Source of the DNA: Edaphobacter flagellatus
GTDB lineage: Bacteria > Acidobacteriota > Terriglobia > Terriglobales > Acidobacteriaceae
Direction of reading: 5' to 3'
DNA length: 64,000 bases
Assembly: GCF_025264665.1 (NCBI RefSeq)
Contig: NZ_CP073697.1
Span: forward strand, 2,294,001-2,358,000
Shown: piece after piece, positions 8,461 through 16,774 of the stretch
Position numbering within the stretch: position 1 is the stretch's first letter
Layout: each line of letters begins with the position of its first letter
Translations under genes and position numbers: made by a program
The notes under the pieces: model-generated
Told to the model about the DNA's origin: nothing
The model's input: only the letters and a program-made list of their open reading frames with translations
Database searches by the model: none

Positions 8461-8775
8461 CTACCTGCTGGTGATCCGCTTCACCCAGAGCGAGCCCAGG
8501 TAGGCCCAGGAGAGGATCAGGACCAGCAATCCGGTAATCAGGCCGCCGCGCATATAGCTCAGGGAGTAATCCACGGTGTGATGCGTCGACGAGTTGTAAA
8601 TCGTAATGCCGACGATCCCCACAAACGTCGCCAGAAAAAACGCCGCAAAGCCCAGAGCTGCGCCGATCAGCAGGCTCGCAAACCAGCCCAGTTCGCCTAT
8701 GGGAGCTCCAAAGAGAGTTGCCCTGCTGCTGCCCGAAGGCCTCACACCATCTTCTGTCTGCGATACCTGCGCCAT
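8461..8775 (-). CDS. Small membrane protein, two predicted TM segments
   Basis: A 104-residue protein of unknown family. After a polar N-terminus of about 27 residues there is a long hydrophobic segment (about 28-58, WFASLLIGAALGFAAFF) and a second (about 76-95, GLITGLLVLILSWAYLG), ending in a basic tail VKRITSR. It is divergently transcribed from the gene at 8795, with only 19 bases between the start codons, so the two promoters must overlap the neighbouring coding sequences. It is probably an inner-membrane protein. No function can be proposed. Confidence 0.65.
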   Translation of the reverse strand: MAQVSQTEDGVRPSGSSRATLFGAPIGELGWFASLLIGAALGFAAFFLATFVGIVGITIYNSSTHHTVDYSLSYMRGGLITGLLVLILSWAYLGSLWVKRITSR

Positions 8776-8794
8776 AGAAGTAGAATACTGCCTT

Positions 8795-9592
8795 ATGGCA
8801 GAAGGTGTTCAGGACGGGTTGGCCAACAGCCTCATCAAGGCGTCGCAGGTGGCCAGGGAAACGACGGTGCAGCGGGCACCCAACGGAATCGCCTATGCGG
8901 CATTTGGCGATAACCTGCTTGCCGACAATGACCTGCAGCGCATCGTGCAGGCGGTCCCGACGGCCATCGCTGCTGCTCTGTCACGCAAGGCTTACTACTT
9001 TGTCCCGCTTGCGCTCTCGGAGCGCCGCGCCGGAGAAGGCGGCGACGCCACCCTCATCGCTCCGGCCTACACAACCGAGCTGGGCGACCAGGCCATCTGC
9101 CACCGGAACGTTCCACTGGACAACGCCGAGGGCGTCTTCATCTCCACGCGGCTGCTGAACGACCGCTTCGCGTTGGCATTCGAGTTCTTCATCAACGTCG
9201 GCCACGCCTTCGTCGAAGTTGCCGGCGTGCCCGACAGCTTTCAGCAGATGGCCTGGTCGCAGGCGCTCTCCGATGTGCGCGGCGAAACCTCGCACGACGC
9301 CTGGGAGGCGCGCCACCTGTCGCTGGCAGGAGATCGCCAGCCCACGCGAGCCGAAGGCAAACCGATCGTCGACGAACGCGCGAAAAACAACTTCCTCGAT
9401 AGTGCCTTCTCCGACGCCGTCGCTATCTATCTGCTCTCGCTGGCAATCGACTTCGACTACACGGAGCTGCGCGAGCGCGAGTACCCGCTGCTGGCCCCGC
9501 AGCCGCTGGCCGACCGCCTGAAGCAGGTCGCTAAACTCTTCCCGCCGAATCCCGGCTACGAGTTCGCGATCAAGTACCGCCGTCGCGCGTAG
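8795..9592 (+). CDS. Conserved-looking hypothetical protein, 265 aa
   Basis: I do not recognise this protein. It is soluble and mixed alpha/beta, without signal peptide, membrane span or obvious catalytic motif. Notable segments are APNGIAYAAFGDNLLADND near residue 29, FEFFINVGHAFVEVAGVP near 130, and RAKNNFLDSAFSDAVAIYL near 193. The frame is open further upstream, but that sequence is the reverse of the neighbouring membrane-protein gene. TAGAAT (8781-8786) lies eight bases before the ATG, and there is no Shine-Dalgarno sequence, so a leaderless transcript is likely. This fixes the start at 8795. Confidence 0.7.
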   Translation: MAEGVQDGLANSLIKASQVARETTVQRAPNGIAYAAFGDNLLADNDLQRIVQAVPTAIAAALSRKAYYFVPLALSERRAGEGGDATLIAPAYTTELGDQAICHRNVPLDNAEGVFISTRLLNDRFALAFEFFINVGHAFVEVAGVPDSFQQMAWSQALSDVRGETSHDAWEARHLSLAGDRQPTRAEGKPIVDERAKNNFLDSAFSDAVAIYLLSLAIDFDYTELREREYPLLAPQPLADRLKQVAKLFPPNPGYEFAIKYRRRA

Positions 9593-9739
9593 GAGTCTTC
9601 AACCACATCCCCGCAAGGGAACTTTTACGCAACAGCGCGCGTAGCTAATCTTCGAGTTCCCAGGAAGCGGTCACGCCACGCGCCACGATTGCGCGGCCAA
9701 CTGCTGCACGTTTACCCCGAACCCCCAACGAGGTGGCTT

Positions 9740-12457
9740 ATGAAGCTTCTCGCTGCCGCAGCTCTTGCTGCGCTTGCGCTCCCCTATGCTCTGGCGCAGA
9801 CTCCCTGCCCGCGAAACAGCACTGCGCTGACAGGCATCGTTCACGATGCCACGCAGGCGATTATTCCCGGCGCTTCGCTCTCGCTCGATGGCGGCGCTCC
9901 GGAGACGAGCGGCGCCGACGGACACTTCCGCTTCAACTGCGTCGCCGAAGGCTCGCATCAGCTCTCTGTCTCAGCGCAGGGATTCGCCACGCAGACGCTT
10001 GCGCTTAAGACGCCGCATCCTACGGCTGTCGATCTCACACTGAAGCTCGAAGAGGTGCAGACGAACCTCGACGTCGACGCTGACGACAATCCATCGGCTG
10101 CCAGCGCCACGTCGAGCGGCCCGACGCAGACCATCGCAGGCAACCGCCTGCAGTCGCTCGCCGATGACCCCGACGATCTGCTGCGCCAGCTGCAACAGCT
10201 CGCCGCTGCTGCCGGAGGCAATCCTTCGAACGCCACCATCGCCGTTGACGGCTTTCAGGACTCCAGCAAGCTGCCGCCGAAGAGCTCCATTGCCTACATC
10301 AAGGTGAACCCCGATCAATTCTCCGCCGAGTACCGCGAGCCTCCCTTCGGCGGCGGACGCGTCGAGGTCTACACCAAGCCCGGCCAGCCCACGTACCACG
10401 GCGCACTCTTCGCCACCAACGGCAGCCCGTGGATGAACGCGCGCGATCCCTTCTCCACCAGCAAGGCCGCCCTGGGCAAGCAGCGCTACGGCTTCGAGCT
10501 GACCGGCCCGATCCGCAAGAAGGGCTCGGACTTCACCATGACACTCGAGCACCGCAGCATCGACAACTTCGCCGTCGTGAACGCCATCACGCTCGACCCC
10601 AGCGGTAACGCAACGCGAACCGTCGCCAACGTCTCCACACCGCAGCGCCTGTGGATCGGAACCGCCAAGGTTGACTGGCAGATCACTCCGAAGAACACCT
10701 TCATGACCAGTTACAGCGCGAACGTAAATCATCTGCAGAACGTCGGTGTGGGCGGCACGGCGCTCGCCGAGGCGGGCTACGACAGCCAGCAGTACGAACA
10801 TATTCTGCGCTTCAGCAATATCACGACCGCCTCGGCCCACCTGATGCACGAGGCTCGCCTGAGCCTGAAGTGGGACGGCGAGACCGACAATCCCACCGCG
10901 AAAACAACTTCATTGCAGGTAGCCGGAGCCTTCACCGGTGGTGGCGCTGCGTTGGGCCCGCAGCGTTTGCATGAGCTCGCCACCGAGTACGACGACGACG
11001 CCATCCTCACGACCAAGAACCACACGATCAAAGCCGGCATGCAGTTGTGGGTCTACCGCGAGCGCCTAACGCTCACCAACAATTTCAACGGCACCTATAA
11101 CTTCGGCGGAGGTATCGCGCCTGTGCTCGACGCCAGCGGCAATCCTACGGGTCAGACCGAAACCATCTCCGGCATTGAGCAGTATCGCCGCGCACTCGCG
11201 CATCTGCCCGGAGGAACGCCGACAACGTACAGCAACGTCGCCGGCTCGCCTACCGTCAACTTCACCCTCGTACAGAATGCCTTCTTCGTGCAGGACGACT
11301 GGAACATGGGCCACGGTGTTCACATCGCTTCGGGCCTGCGCTACTTCTGGCAGACGAACCCGACACTGCTCGGCTCCCTCACGCCGCGCATGGGAATCCT
11401 GTGGTCACCAGACAAGAAGAATCGTTGGACGTTGCACGCGCACGGCGGCATGTTCGCAGGCCGCTTCGGAAAAGGCGACCAGTCCGAAGTGCAGCGCATG
11501 AACGGCGTCGACCGCGTCACCAGCACCATCTACAGTCCCGTCTACGGCAGCCCCTTCGTCGGCGCAACGCCGATCCACAGCATCCGCCAGTATTCACCAC
11601 ACCTGACGAACCTCACATGGAGCGCCTGGAACATCGGTGGCACACGCGTGCTGCCCCACAGCTTCAACCTCTCGGCCGACTACTATAACGGACGCATCTG
11701 GAACTACACACGCACCAACAACATCAACTCGCCGCTCAACGACAATCCCTACGGCCCGCGCCCCGGCCCGGCGAATCTCAACATCCTGCAGATGCAGGCC
11801 AGCGGGCAGGGACGCGTCAACGCTGTCTTCGTCGGCATCGAGCAGCACTCCCTGAAGCGCGTGCAGTTCTTCTTCGGCAGCGTCCGCGTCAACCTGGTCG
11901 ACGACACCGACGACAACGAATTCTCCACGCCGCAAACTTCCACCTCGAACGCAGGTGAGTTCGCGCATCGCACCGGCCAGCCCATGTGGAACGTCTTCGG
12001 CAACGCATCTTTCAAGCTGCCGGAAAAGCTCGAGCTCAGCGCCAACTTCAACGGCGGAGGCGACGCGCACTACAACATCACCACCGGCTTCGACAACAAC
12101 GGTGATGGCAACTTCAACGATCGTCCGCAGTACGCCACGCCAGGGCAAGCCGGAGCCATCCAGACACCCTACGGCCTGCTGATCGCAAGCGGAGGCACAG
12201 GCGTCTTTCCGCGCAACCAGGGCGTCATGCCCTGGACCTTCTATCTCGACACCAACCTGCAACGAGCCTTCAAGCTAACGCGCAACGCCAAGGCCGAACA
12301 CGCACAGACACTCACACTCAACGTGCGCTCGGCCAACGTGCTCAACCACACAAACGTCAAGACCGTCGGTGGCGTCCTCGGCTCACCACTATTCGGAGTA
12401 CCCTACGCCGCCGACAACGGCCGCCGCATTGAAGGAGGTGTACGTTACAGTTTCTGA
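9740..12457 (+). CDS. TonB-dependent receptor-like outer-membrane protein (Oar type)
   Basis: A 905-residue predicted outer-membrane beta-barrel. The signal peptide is residues 1-19 (PYALA-Q). A carboxypeptidase-regulatory-like Ig domain follows (about 27-110: TGIVHDATQAIIPGASLSLD), then a plug-like region (about 125-250) and a long barrel ending in an aromatic residue (GGVRYSF), the usual outer-membrane insertion signal. GAGGTGG sits just before the ATG at 9740 and decides this start over one 17 codons upstream. Such receptors in Acidobacteriota probably import oligosaccharides, peptides or chelates. No substrate-binding partner is adjacent. It converges on the Lnt-like gene 12 bases downstream. 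Confidence 0.85.
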   Translation: MKLLAAAALAALALPYALAQTPCPRNSTALTGIVHDATQAIIPGASLSLDGGAPETSGADGHFRFNCVAEGSHQLSVSAQGFATQTLALKTPHPTAVDLTLKLEEVQTNLDVDADDNPSAASATSSGPTQTIAGNRLQSLADDPDDLLRQLQQLAAAAGGNPSNATIAVDGFQDSSKLPPKSSIAYIKVNPDQFSAEYREPPFGGGRVEVYTKPGQPTYHGALFATNGSPWMNARDPFSTSKAALGKQRYGFELTGPIRKKGSDFTMTLEHRSIDNFAVVNAITLDPSGNATRTVANVSTPQRLWIGTAKVDWQITPKNTFMTSYSANVNHLQNVGVGGTALAEAGYDSQQYEHILRFSNITTASAHLMHEARLSLKWDGETDNPTAKTTSLQVAGAFTGGGAALGPQRLHELATEYDDDAILTTKNHTIKAGMQLWVYRERLTLTNNFNGTYNFGGGIAPVLDASGNPTGQTETISGIEQYRRALAHLPGGTPTTYSNVAGSPTVNFTLVQNAFFVQDDWNMGHGVHIASGLRYFWQTNPTLLGSLTPRMGILWSPDKKNRWTLHAHGGMFAGRFGKGDQSEVQRMNGVDRVTSTIYSPVYGSPFVGATPIHSIRQYSPHLTNLTWSAWNIGGTRVLPHSFNLSADYYNGRIWNYTRTNNINSPLNDNPYGPRPGPANLNILQMQASGQGRVNAVFVGIEQHSLKRVQFFFGSVRVNLVDDTDDNEFSTPQTSTSNAGEFAHRTGQPMWNVFGNASFKLPEKLELSANFNGGGDAHYNITTGFDNNGDGNFNDRPQYATPGQAGAIQTPYGLLIASGGTGVFPRNQGVMPWTFYLDTNLQRAFKLTRNAKAEHAQTLTLNVRSANVLNHTNVKTVGGVLGSPLFGVPYAADNGRRIEGGVRYSF

Positions 12458-12469
12458 ACATGCTTCGTC

Positions 12470-13918
12470 CTAAGCACGGCTGCCTGGCAGCATGACACGC
12501 ACAACCGCAAACGTCTGCACTGCAATCGAGAGCCACGCAAACCAATCGCCCATCAACTGATACAGTGTTGCGTGGTGCGTTGATGGGACATCGACCAGTA
12601 GCGTGGCAAAGGGAGCCGCATTGCTGCGCACTTCGCCAATGATGCGTCCGCGATCATCGCTCACCGTCAGATAGCCCGTCTTCGCAGCGCGAGCGATGCT
12701 GAAGCCGTCCTCGACGCCGCGCATCACCGCGATGTGTCCGTGCCATCCTGCATCGACGACAAAGTCCCATCCAGGAACCAGCATGAGTCCTGCGCCCGCT
12801 TTTCCGTAGCGGCGCGCCGGGTCGCGGAAATCCATGTCTTTACAGATGGCGACGCCCCACAGCTGGTCCTTCTTCGGCAGCAGAACAAGTTCTGTGCCCG
12901 GCTTCAGGTTCGACTCAAATGGAGGCAGCATGTGCTCCTTGTCATATCGCTCGATCGCCGACGACGAAGGCTGATACACGCGCGCTTCGTTGTACTTCAC
13001 CGGAGCATCCACGTGAACGACGCCCGCAACCACCGTCGCTCCCGTCTGCATTGCGAGCGACTGCATCACGGCATCCGTCTCCGCCGACTTTCCCTCCAGT
13101 GTCACGCCAAGCTTCTCCGGAATCACGATCGCCTGCGCTCCCTGGGCAACCAGAGCTCGCGCCGTACTTGCATAGTCGCGAAATAGCCTCTCCGTATCGG
13201 CTCCGGGATCGGTCACCAGCAGGTTTCCTTGAACGTCTGACGTGATCAGTCCAACACGTGCGGTCTGCTTCTCTGGCATTGCGAGCCTCGCCGAACCGAA
13301 GATCAGCGCGAGGGCAATGACACCCATCCCTGCACCCACCACATACGCGGCCTGCGTACGATCCTTCATGCGCAGATGCCATCCCAACGCCAACGCTGAA
13401 GGAAACAGCACCAGCAGAAACGTCATCCCCCACGGACCTGTCAGCGAGGCAACCTGCAGGAACGGCAGAAACTGAAGCTGCGAATACGCGAGGCTTCCGG
13501 CCGAACCATGCGGTGTCGTCAGGTTGCGCACGTATTCCATCGTGGTCCACATCGCCGGCAACGCCACCAGGGCGCTCCATACGGCGCCACGCAATGCGAG
13601 TGCGCGAAACAAAAGCACACCCAACGCAAAGAAGATGCCCGCAACGATGTAGATCTGCATCCATGCCACCGCAGGCATTCCCAGCGTCTTCGTGAAGTAG
13701 CTCCACATGTTCAGATTCCCAACCAGCATCGCCACTACCGCTGCGAGACCTGCAGCCCACCACGAGCTTCGCAACGCAAACACCAGCAGCGGCAGCGGAG
13801 CAAGCCACACCAGCCACCAGCGCGGCTCCAGACCATTGCCGAAATAGAACAGCGCCGCCGTGACAGCAGCAGCGGCTATCGCCTCACCCAATTGCCGGAC
13901 ATTATTTGCGGATGCCAT
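12470..13918 (-). CDS. Lnt-like membrane acyltransferase (nitrilase superfamily)
   Basis: A 482-residue membrane protein with about six N-terminal transmembrane segments (1-210) and a C-terminal carbon-nitrogen hydrolase domain. This is the architecture of apolipoprotein N-acyltransferase (Lnt), which adds the third acyl chain to lipoproteins. The Glu-Lys-Cys triad reads E268 (VIPEKLGV), K327 (RYDKEHMLPPFE) and C359 (VAICKDMDF). Genuine Lnt normally has ICYE around the cysteine, so the ICKD version marks a divergent member. Start at ATG 13918 is chosen for the upstream GGGAGG; it overlaps the end of the TetR gene by 17 bases, implying translational coupling. It may acylate or hydrolyse a different substrate; housekeeping Lnt may be elsewhere. 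Confidence 0.75.
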   Translation of the reverse strand: MASANNVRQLGEAIAAAAVTAALFYFGNGLEPRWWLVWLAPLPLLVFALRSSWWAAGLAAVVAMLVGNLNMWSYFTKTLGMPAVAWMQIYIVAGIFFALGVLLFRALALRGAVWSALVALPAMWTTMEYVRNLTTPHGSAGSLAYSQLQFLPFLQVASLTGPWGMTFLLVLFPSALALGWHLRMKDRTQAAYVVGAGMGVIALALIFGSARLAMPEKQTARVGLITSDVQGNLLVTDPGADTERLFRDYASTARALVAQGAQAIVIPEKLGVTLEGKSAETDAVMQSLAMQTGATVVAGVVHVDAPVKYNEARVYQPSSSAIERYDKEHMLPPFESNLKPGTELVLLPKKDQLWGVAICKDMDFRDPARRYGKAGAGLMLVPGWDFVVDAGWHGHIAVMRGVEDGFSIARAAKTGYLTVSDDRGRIIGEVRSNAAPFATLLVDVPSTHHATLYQLMGDWFAWLSIAVQTFAVVRVMLPGSRA

Positions 13919-14477
13919 TAAAGTACCTCCCAAACGACCTGTGGCAGAAAGCACGGAACTCACCCTGCGTCATCGCCATGCGGCCTCCCAGATACAACAT
14001 CACCAACCCCTGCATCAACGCGCCGGTCTCGAAGACAATCTCCCACACATCGTCCTTGTGGAAGTATCCCGTCTCCATGGCATGCGCAATCACATCCGCC
14101 GACACATTTGCCGTCGGCGATCGCCTCTCGCGAAAGTCCTGCGGATATTGCCGTGCGCCCTCGCGCCGTGTCAGAAACATCAGCTCAAACAAATGCGGCC
14201 TCTCAAACGCATGGTCGAGAAAGAGGTCGAGAATCTTCGTCAGCTGTCGCTCGATACTGCCCGTCAATCGCAATGCAGCGAGCCGTTCCGCTAATTGCGC
14301 AAAGCCTTCATCCGCCAGTGCATTCAGCAATCCATCACGGTTTGGATAATGCCGGTACAGCGCCATCGGCGTAATACCCACTGCCGTCGCAATGCGGCGC
14401 ATCGTCACACCCTGTACACCCTCTTTATCGAGCAGCTTCCGTGCCGCGTTCGCAATCTTTTCTGTCGTCGTCAACAT
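13902..14477 (-). CDS. TetR/AcrR family transcriptional regulator
   Basis: A 191-residue one-component repressor. The N-terminal helix-turn-helix spans about residues 8-52 (MRRIATAVGITPMALYRHYP); the rest is an all-helical ligand-binding domain. The gene overlaps the Lnt-like gene downstream and thus probably controls it. Two copies of a GTATAC-N3-GTATAC type box lie directly upstream, the nearer one only five bases from the start codon, so autoregulation is likely. No Shine-Dalgarno sequence precedes the ATG, and TATACA inside the near box could serve as the -10 of a leaderless transcript. The inducer is unknown. Confidence 0.88.
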   Translation of the reverse strand: MLTTTEKIANAARKLLDKEGVQGVTMRRIATAVGITPMALYRHYPNRDGLLNALADEGFAQLAERLAALRLTGSIERQLTKILDLFLDHAFERPHLFELMFLTRREGARQYPQDFRERRSPTANVSADVIAHAMETGYFHKDDVWEIVFETGALMQGLVMLYLGGRMAMTQGEFRAFCHRSFGRYFNGIRK

Positions 14478-14481
14478 CGTT

Positions 14482-14520
14482 GTATACGGTGTATACCATA
14501 ATGCTGTGTACAGTGTATAG
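14482..14520. promoter_or_regulatory. Paired TetR operator boxes
   Basis: Box 1 is GTATACGGTGTATAC (14482-14496). Box 2 is GTGTACAGTGTATAG (14506-14520). They have the same half-site spacing and are offset by 24 bases. They precede the TetR/Lnt-like unit and could also influence the divergent VOC gene. Confidence 0.65.
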
Positions 14521-14682
14521 AAAATTCAGTCAGTCCTTCAGCCCAGTAGAAATCGCGGAAAGACCCTGTCGCATCGCCCGCATCGGATCACCTAACTGCA
14601 GATGCATCCATTCGTTAGCTTGCCCCTATTCACCTGCCCGCCCGCTGCATGTACTATCGTTCTGCTTAGAAGGTGACAACGT

Positions 14683-15099
14683 ATGCTCAAGAACCGTTCC
14701 GTCCCTGACAGCACCATCATCCCCGAGCTGGCCTACCCCAACCTCAGCGAAGCCATCGATTGGCTCTGCTCCGCCTTTGGCTTCACCCTGCGCCTGCGCA
14801 TCGCCGACCACCGCGCGCAGCTCACCCTCGGTAACGGAGCCATCGTCATCGTCCAGCACCCGGGCGCCGGAGCCACCACTCCCATCGCACACTCGCTGCT
14901 CGTCCGCGTCGAAGATGCCGACCAGCACCACGCCAATGCCGTCAGCCAGGGTGCCCAGATCGTGCGTCCACCCACAACCTTCCCCTACGGCGAACGCCAG
15001 TACACCGCAACCGACCTCATCGGCCGCACCTGGACCTTCTCTCAATCCGTTGCCGACGTTGACCCGCGCGACTGGGGAGGCACACCTGGCACCTTATAG
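14683..15099 (+). CDS. VOC family (glyoxalase/bleomycin-resistance fold) protein
   Basis: A 138-residue vicinal-oxygen-chelate protein. The paired beta-alpha-beta-beta-beta modules are visible as PELAYPNLSEAIDWLCSAFG (19-38) and SLLVRVEDADQHHANAVSQG (71-90), and the C-terminus has the family's D-x-x-G-x-x-W-x-F pattern (TDLIGRTWTFSQ). Members act as lyases, dioxygenases or drug-binding proteins; this one resembles the PhnB/glyoxalase-like group of unknown substrate. AAGGTG lies six bases before the ATG. It is divergent from the TetR gene, with the operator boxes in the shared 205-base spacer, and converges on the DUF1275 gene. Confidence 0.85.
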   Translation: MLKNRSVPDSTIIPELAYPNLSEAIDWLCSAFGFTLRLRIADHRAQLTLGNGAIVIVQHPGAGATTPIAHSLLVRVEDADQHHANAVSQGAQIVRPPTTFPYGERQYTATDLIGRTWTFSQSVADVDPRDWGGTPGTL

Positions 15100-15101
15100 A
15101 A

Positions 15102-15827
15102 CTACGCTGCCGAAACCCGCCGCCGCATATCGTCGAACACAGGCATTCCAGCCAGCAGAAGCAGAACTGCAGCCAACGGCAATGTAAAAAAGAATCCCGC
15201 ATGCTTAAAGCCGAGCGCACCGATGACGCCGCCTGCGAAGAACAACGCGATCAGCGATCCCAGCAGCCACAGCCTGTCTATCTCAGACTTCAATTCCACG
15301 GATTCCCTGTACACCAGGCGGCCAAGGGCGATTCCAATGTCCGTCACCATACCCGTCAAATGAGTCGTACGAATGACGGCATCCGATATCTTCGTAATGA
15401 TTGCGTTCTGCAATCCCATGGTGAAGCACAACAACATCACCGTCCCCAACACCCGGCCGCCCGCAAAGGCTTTGCCAACAAAACCAAACAACAGCAGCAA
15501 CAAGGCCTCAGCCAGCAATGGCAGCGCATATTCGCTTTCCAGCCTGCGGCGGCGCGCCCAGCGTACAAACAACGTTGTGAGAAATGCTCCCAACAGAAAC
15601 GCCAGCACCGCTGCCAATCCACTCAGCGCCAGGCGCAGGCTGCCTACAGCAAGGTTGTCCGCCATCGCCGAAACGATACCCGACATATGCGAGGTGTACT
15701 GACGAACGGCCAGAAAACCGCCCGCATTCGCCGCGCCGGCAACACACGCAAGATACCGCGCCAGATGGCGATTTGCCGTCTCTGTGCGCTGGCTTCCCGT
15801 CAATCGACGAAGATAGAACAGTGGCAT
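15102..15827 (-). CDS. DUF1275 (YoaK-like) membrane protein
   Basis: An integral membrane protein of about 241 residues with six or so hydrophobic segments, of the YoaK/DUF1275 family. Typical stretches are ACVAGAANAGGFLAVRQYTS (exactly the family start region), HMSGIVSAMADNLAVG, GLQNAIITKISDAVIRTTHL and TGMVTDIGIALGR. The family's role is unresolved; transport has been suggested. Start uncertain: ATG 15827 gives the usual family N-terminus, while ATG 15863 adds 12 residues; neither has a strong ribosome binding site. It is divergent from the thioredoxin gene. Confidence 0.85.
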   Translation of the reverse strand: MPLFYLRRLTGSQRTETANRHLARYLACVAGAANAGGFLAVRQYTSHMSGIVSAMADNLAVGSLRLALSGLAAVLAFLLGAFLTTLFVRWARRRRLESEYALPLLAEALLLLLFGFVGKAFAGGRVLGTVMLLCFTMGLQNAIITKISDAVIRTTHLTGMVTDIGIALGRLVYRESVELKSEIDRLWLLGSLIALFFAGGVIGALGFKHAGFFFTLPLAAVLLLLAGMPVFDDMRRRVSAA

Positions 15828-15927
15828 GTCTTTATCATCGCAGGCAGCTGGCCTGGCCGCCATCGCCCGGCCGTTGTACCCTTGCTGTGCCTCGATGCAT
15901 CCAAATCTCCGGGAGAGCACGAACGCC

Positions 15928-16365
15928 ATGCCCCTCATTCGAACCTGTCCACACTGCGGCCAGAAGAATCGTATTCCCGCCAATCATCTCGCCGACACCG
16001 GCCGCTGCGGCAACTGCAAAAACGAGCTGGCTCCCGTCAACGAACCTATCGCCGCCGACACGCAGCTTTTCGATGAGATCGTCCAGAATGCCCGCGTGCC
16101 CGTCCTCGTCGACTTCTGGGCCGACTGGTGCGGCCCCTGCCGCATGGCCGCTCCCGAAGTGAAGCAAACAGCCGCCAACACTGCAGGCCGAGCTCTCGTC
16201 CTCAAGGTCGACACGGAACGCAACCGCGAGCTCTCCGCCCGCTACAACGTGCGCGGCATCCCCAACTTCGCCGTCTTCAAGGCAGGCAAACTCATCTCCC
16301 AGCAAGCCGGCCTCGTAGGCCACCAGCAGATGGAACAATGGCTCGATCAGGCAAGAAATAGTTAG
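15928..16365 (+). CDS. trxC: Thioredoxin 2 with N-terminal zinc motif
   Basis: A 145-residue thioredoxin of the TrxC type. The N-terminal zinc ribbon has two CxxC pairs (C7-PH-C10 and C27-GN-C30). The thioredoxin fold carries the redox motif WCGPC (C68, C71), the structural D-F-W-A-D-W segment and the cis-proline in RGIPNF. It reduces protein disulfides in the cytosol and is often linked to oxidative stress. The ATG at 15928 (GGGAGAG about eleven bases before it) gives the usual family start. The frame is open upstream without conserved sequence. It is followed by the PadR promoter. Confidence 0.93.
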   Translation: MPLIRTCPHCGQKNRIPANHLADTGRCGNCKNELAPVNEPIAADTQLFDEIVQNARVPVLVDFWADWCGPCRMAAPEVKQTAANTAGRALVLKVDTERNRELSARYNVRGIPNFAVFKAGKLISQQAGLVGHQQMEQWLDQARNS

Positions 16366-16373
16366 CTTTCAGC

Positions 16374-16425
16374 TTGACATATTTTCTGACCGCGACCTAC
16401 TCTCCTATCTCAAATAGGAGAGTAG
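16374..16425 (+). promoter_or_regulatory. PadR promoter with overlapping operator palindrome
   Basis: TTGACA at 16374-16379 is a consensus -35. About 17-18 bases on is the start of a perfect 12-base inverted repeat (CTACTCTCCTAT, 16397-16408; ATAGGAGAGTAG, 16414-16425) with a five-base spacer. The palindrome covers the -10 region, and its right arm supplies the AGGAG ribosome binding site of padR. This is the expected architecture for PadR autorepression. Confidence 0.7.
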
Positions 16426-16432
16426 ATGTCCT

Positions 16433-16774
16433 ATGGGCGATAAAGTCGACCTGCTGCAGGGAACGCTCGAGATCCTCATCTTGAAATCCGTCTCGCTGGG
16501 CGCACTGCACGGCTACGGCATTCTGCTGCGCATTCAACAGATCTCGCAGGGCCGCCTTGAAATTCCCCAGGGCTCCTTCTACATCGCGCTCTACCGCATG
16601 GAGCACAAAGGACTGATTCGCGGCGAGTGGGGAGAGTCGGAGAACAACCGCTGCGCCAAGTTCTATTCGCTCACCGCCACGGGACGAAAGCACTTGAAAA
16701 AAGAGACCGAAAAGTGGGCCGAGATGACGGACGTCGTCGGCTCCATTCTCGACGCCACTCCGGAGACATTATGA
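16433..16774 (+). CDS. PadR family transcriptional regulator
   Basis: A 113-residue winged-helix regulator of the short PadR (PadR-s2) type. The family signature is present: DLLQGTLEILILKSVSLG, LHGYGI, and the wing segment QGSFYIALYRMEHKGLI, followed by a dimerisation helix (RKHLKKETEKWAEM). The stop codon overlaps the next start in ATGA, so it is translationally coupled to an ADOP permease. This pairing is characteristic of Acidobacteriota. It probably represses its own operon through the palindrome over its promoter. Confidence 0.93.
   Translation: MGDKVDLLQGTLEILILKSVSLGALHGYGILLRIQQISQGRLEIPQGSFYIALYRMEHKGLIRGEWGESENNRCAKFYSLTATGRKHLKKETEKWAEMTDVVGSILDATPETL

Noticed and set aside
13918..13963. 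Upstream ATG for the Lnt-like protein at 13963
   Set aside because: It would deepen the overlap with the TetR gene to 62 bases and lacks a ribosome binding site, whereas ATG 13918 has GGGAGG seven bases upstream.
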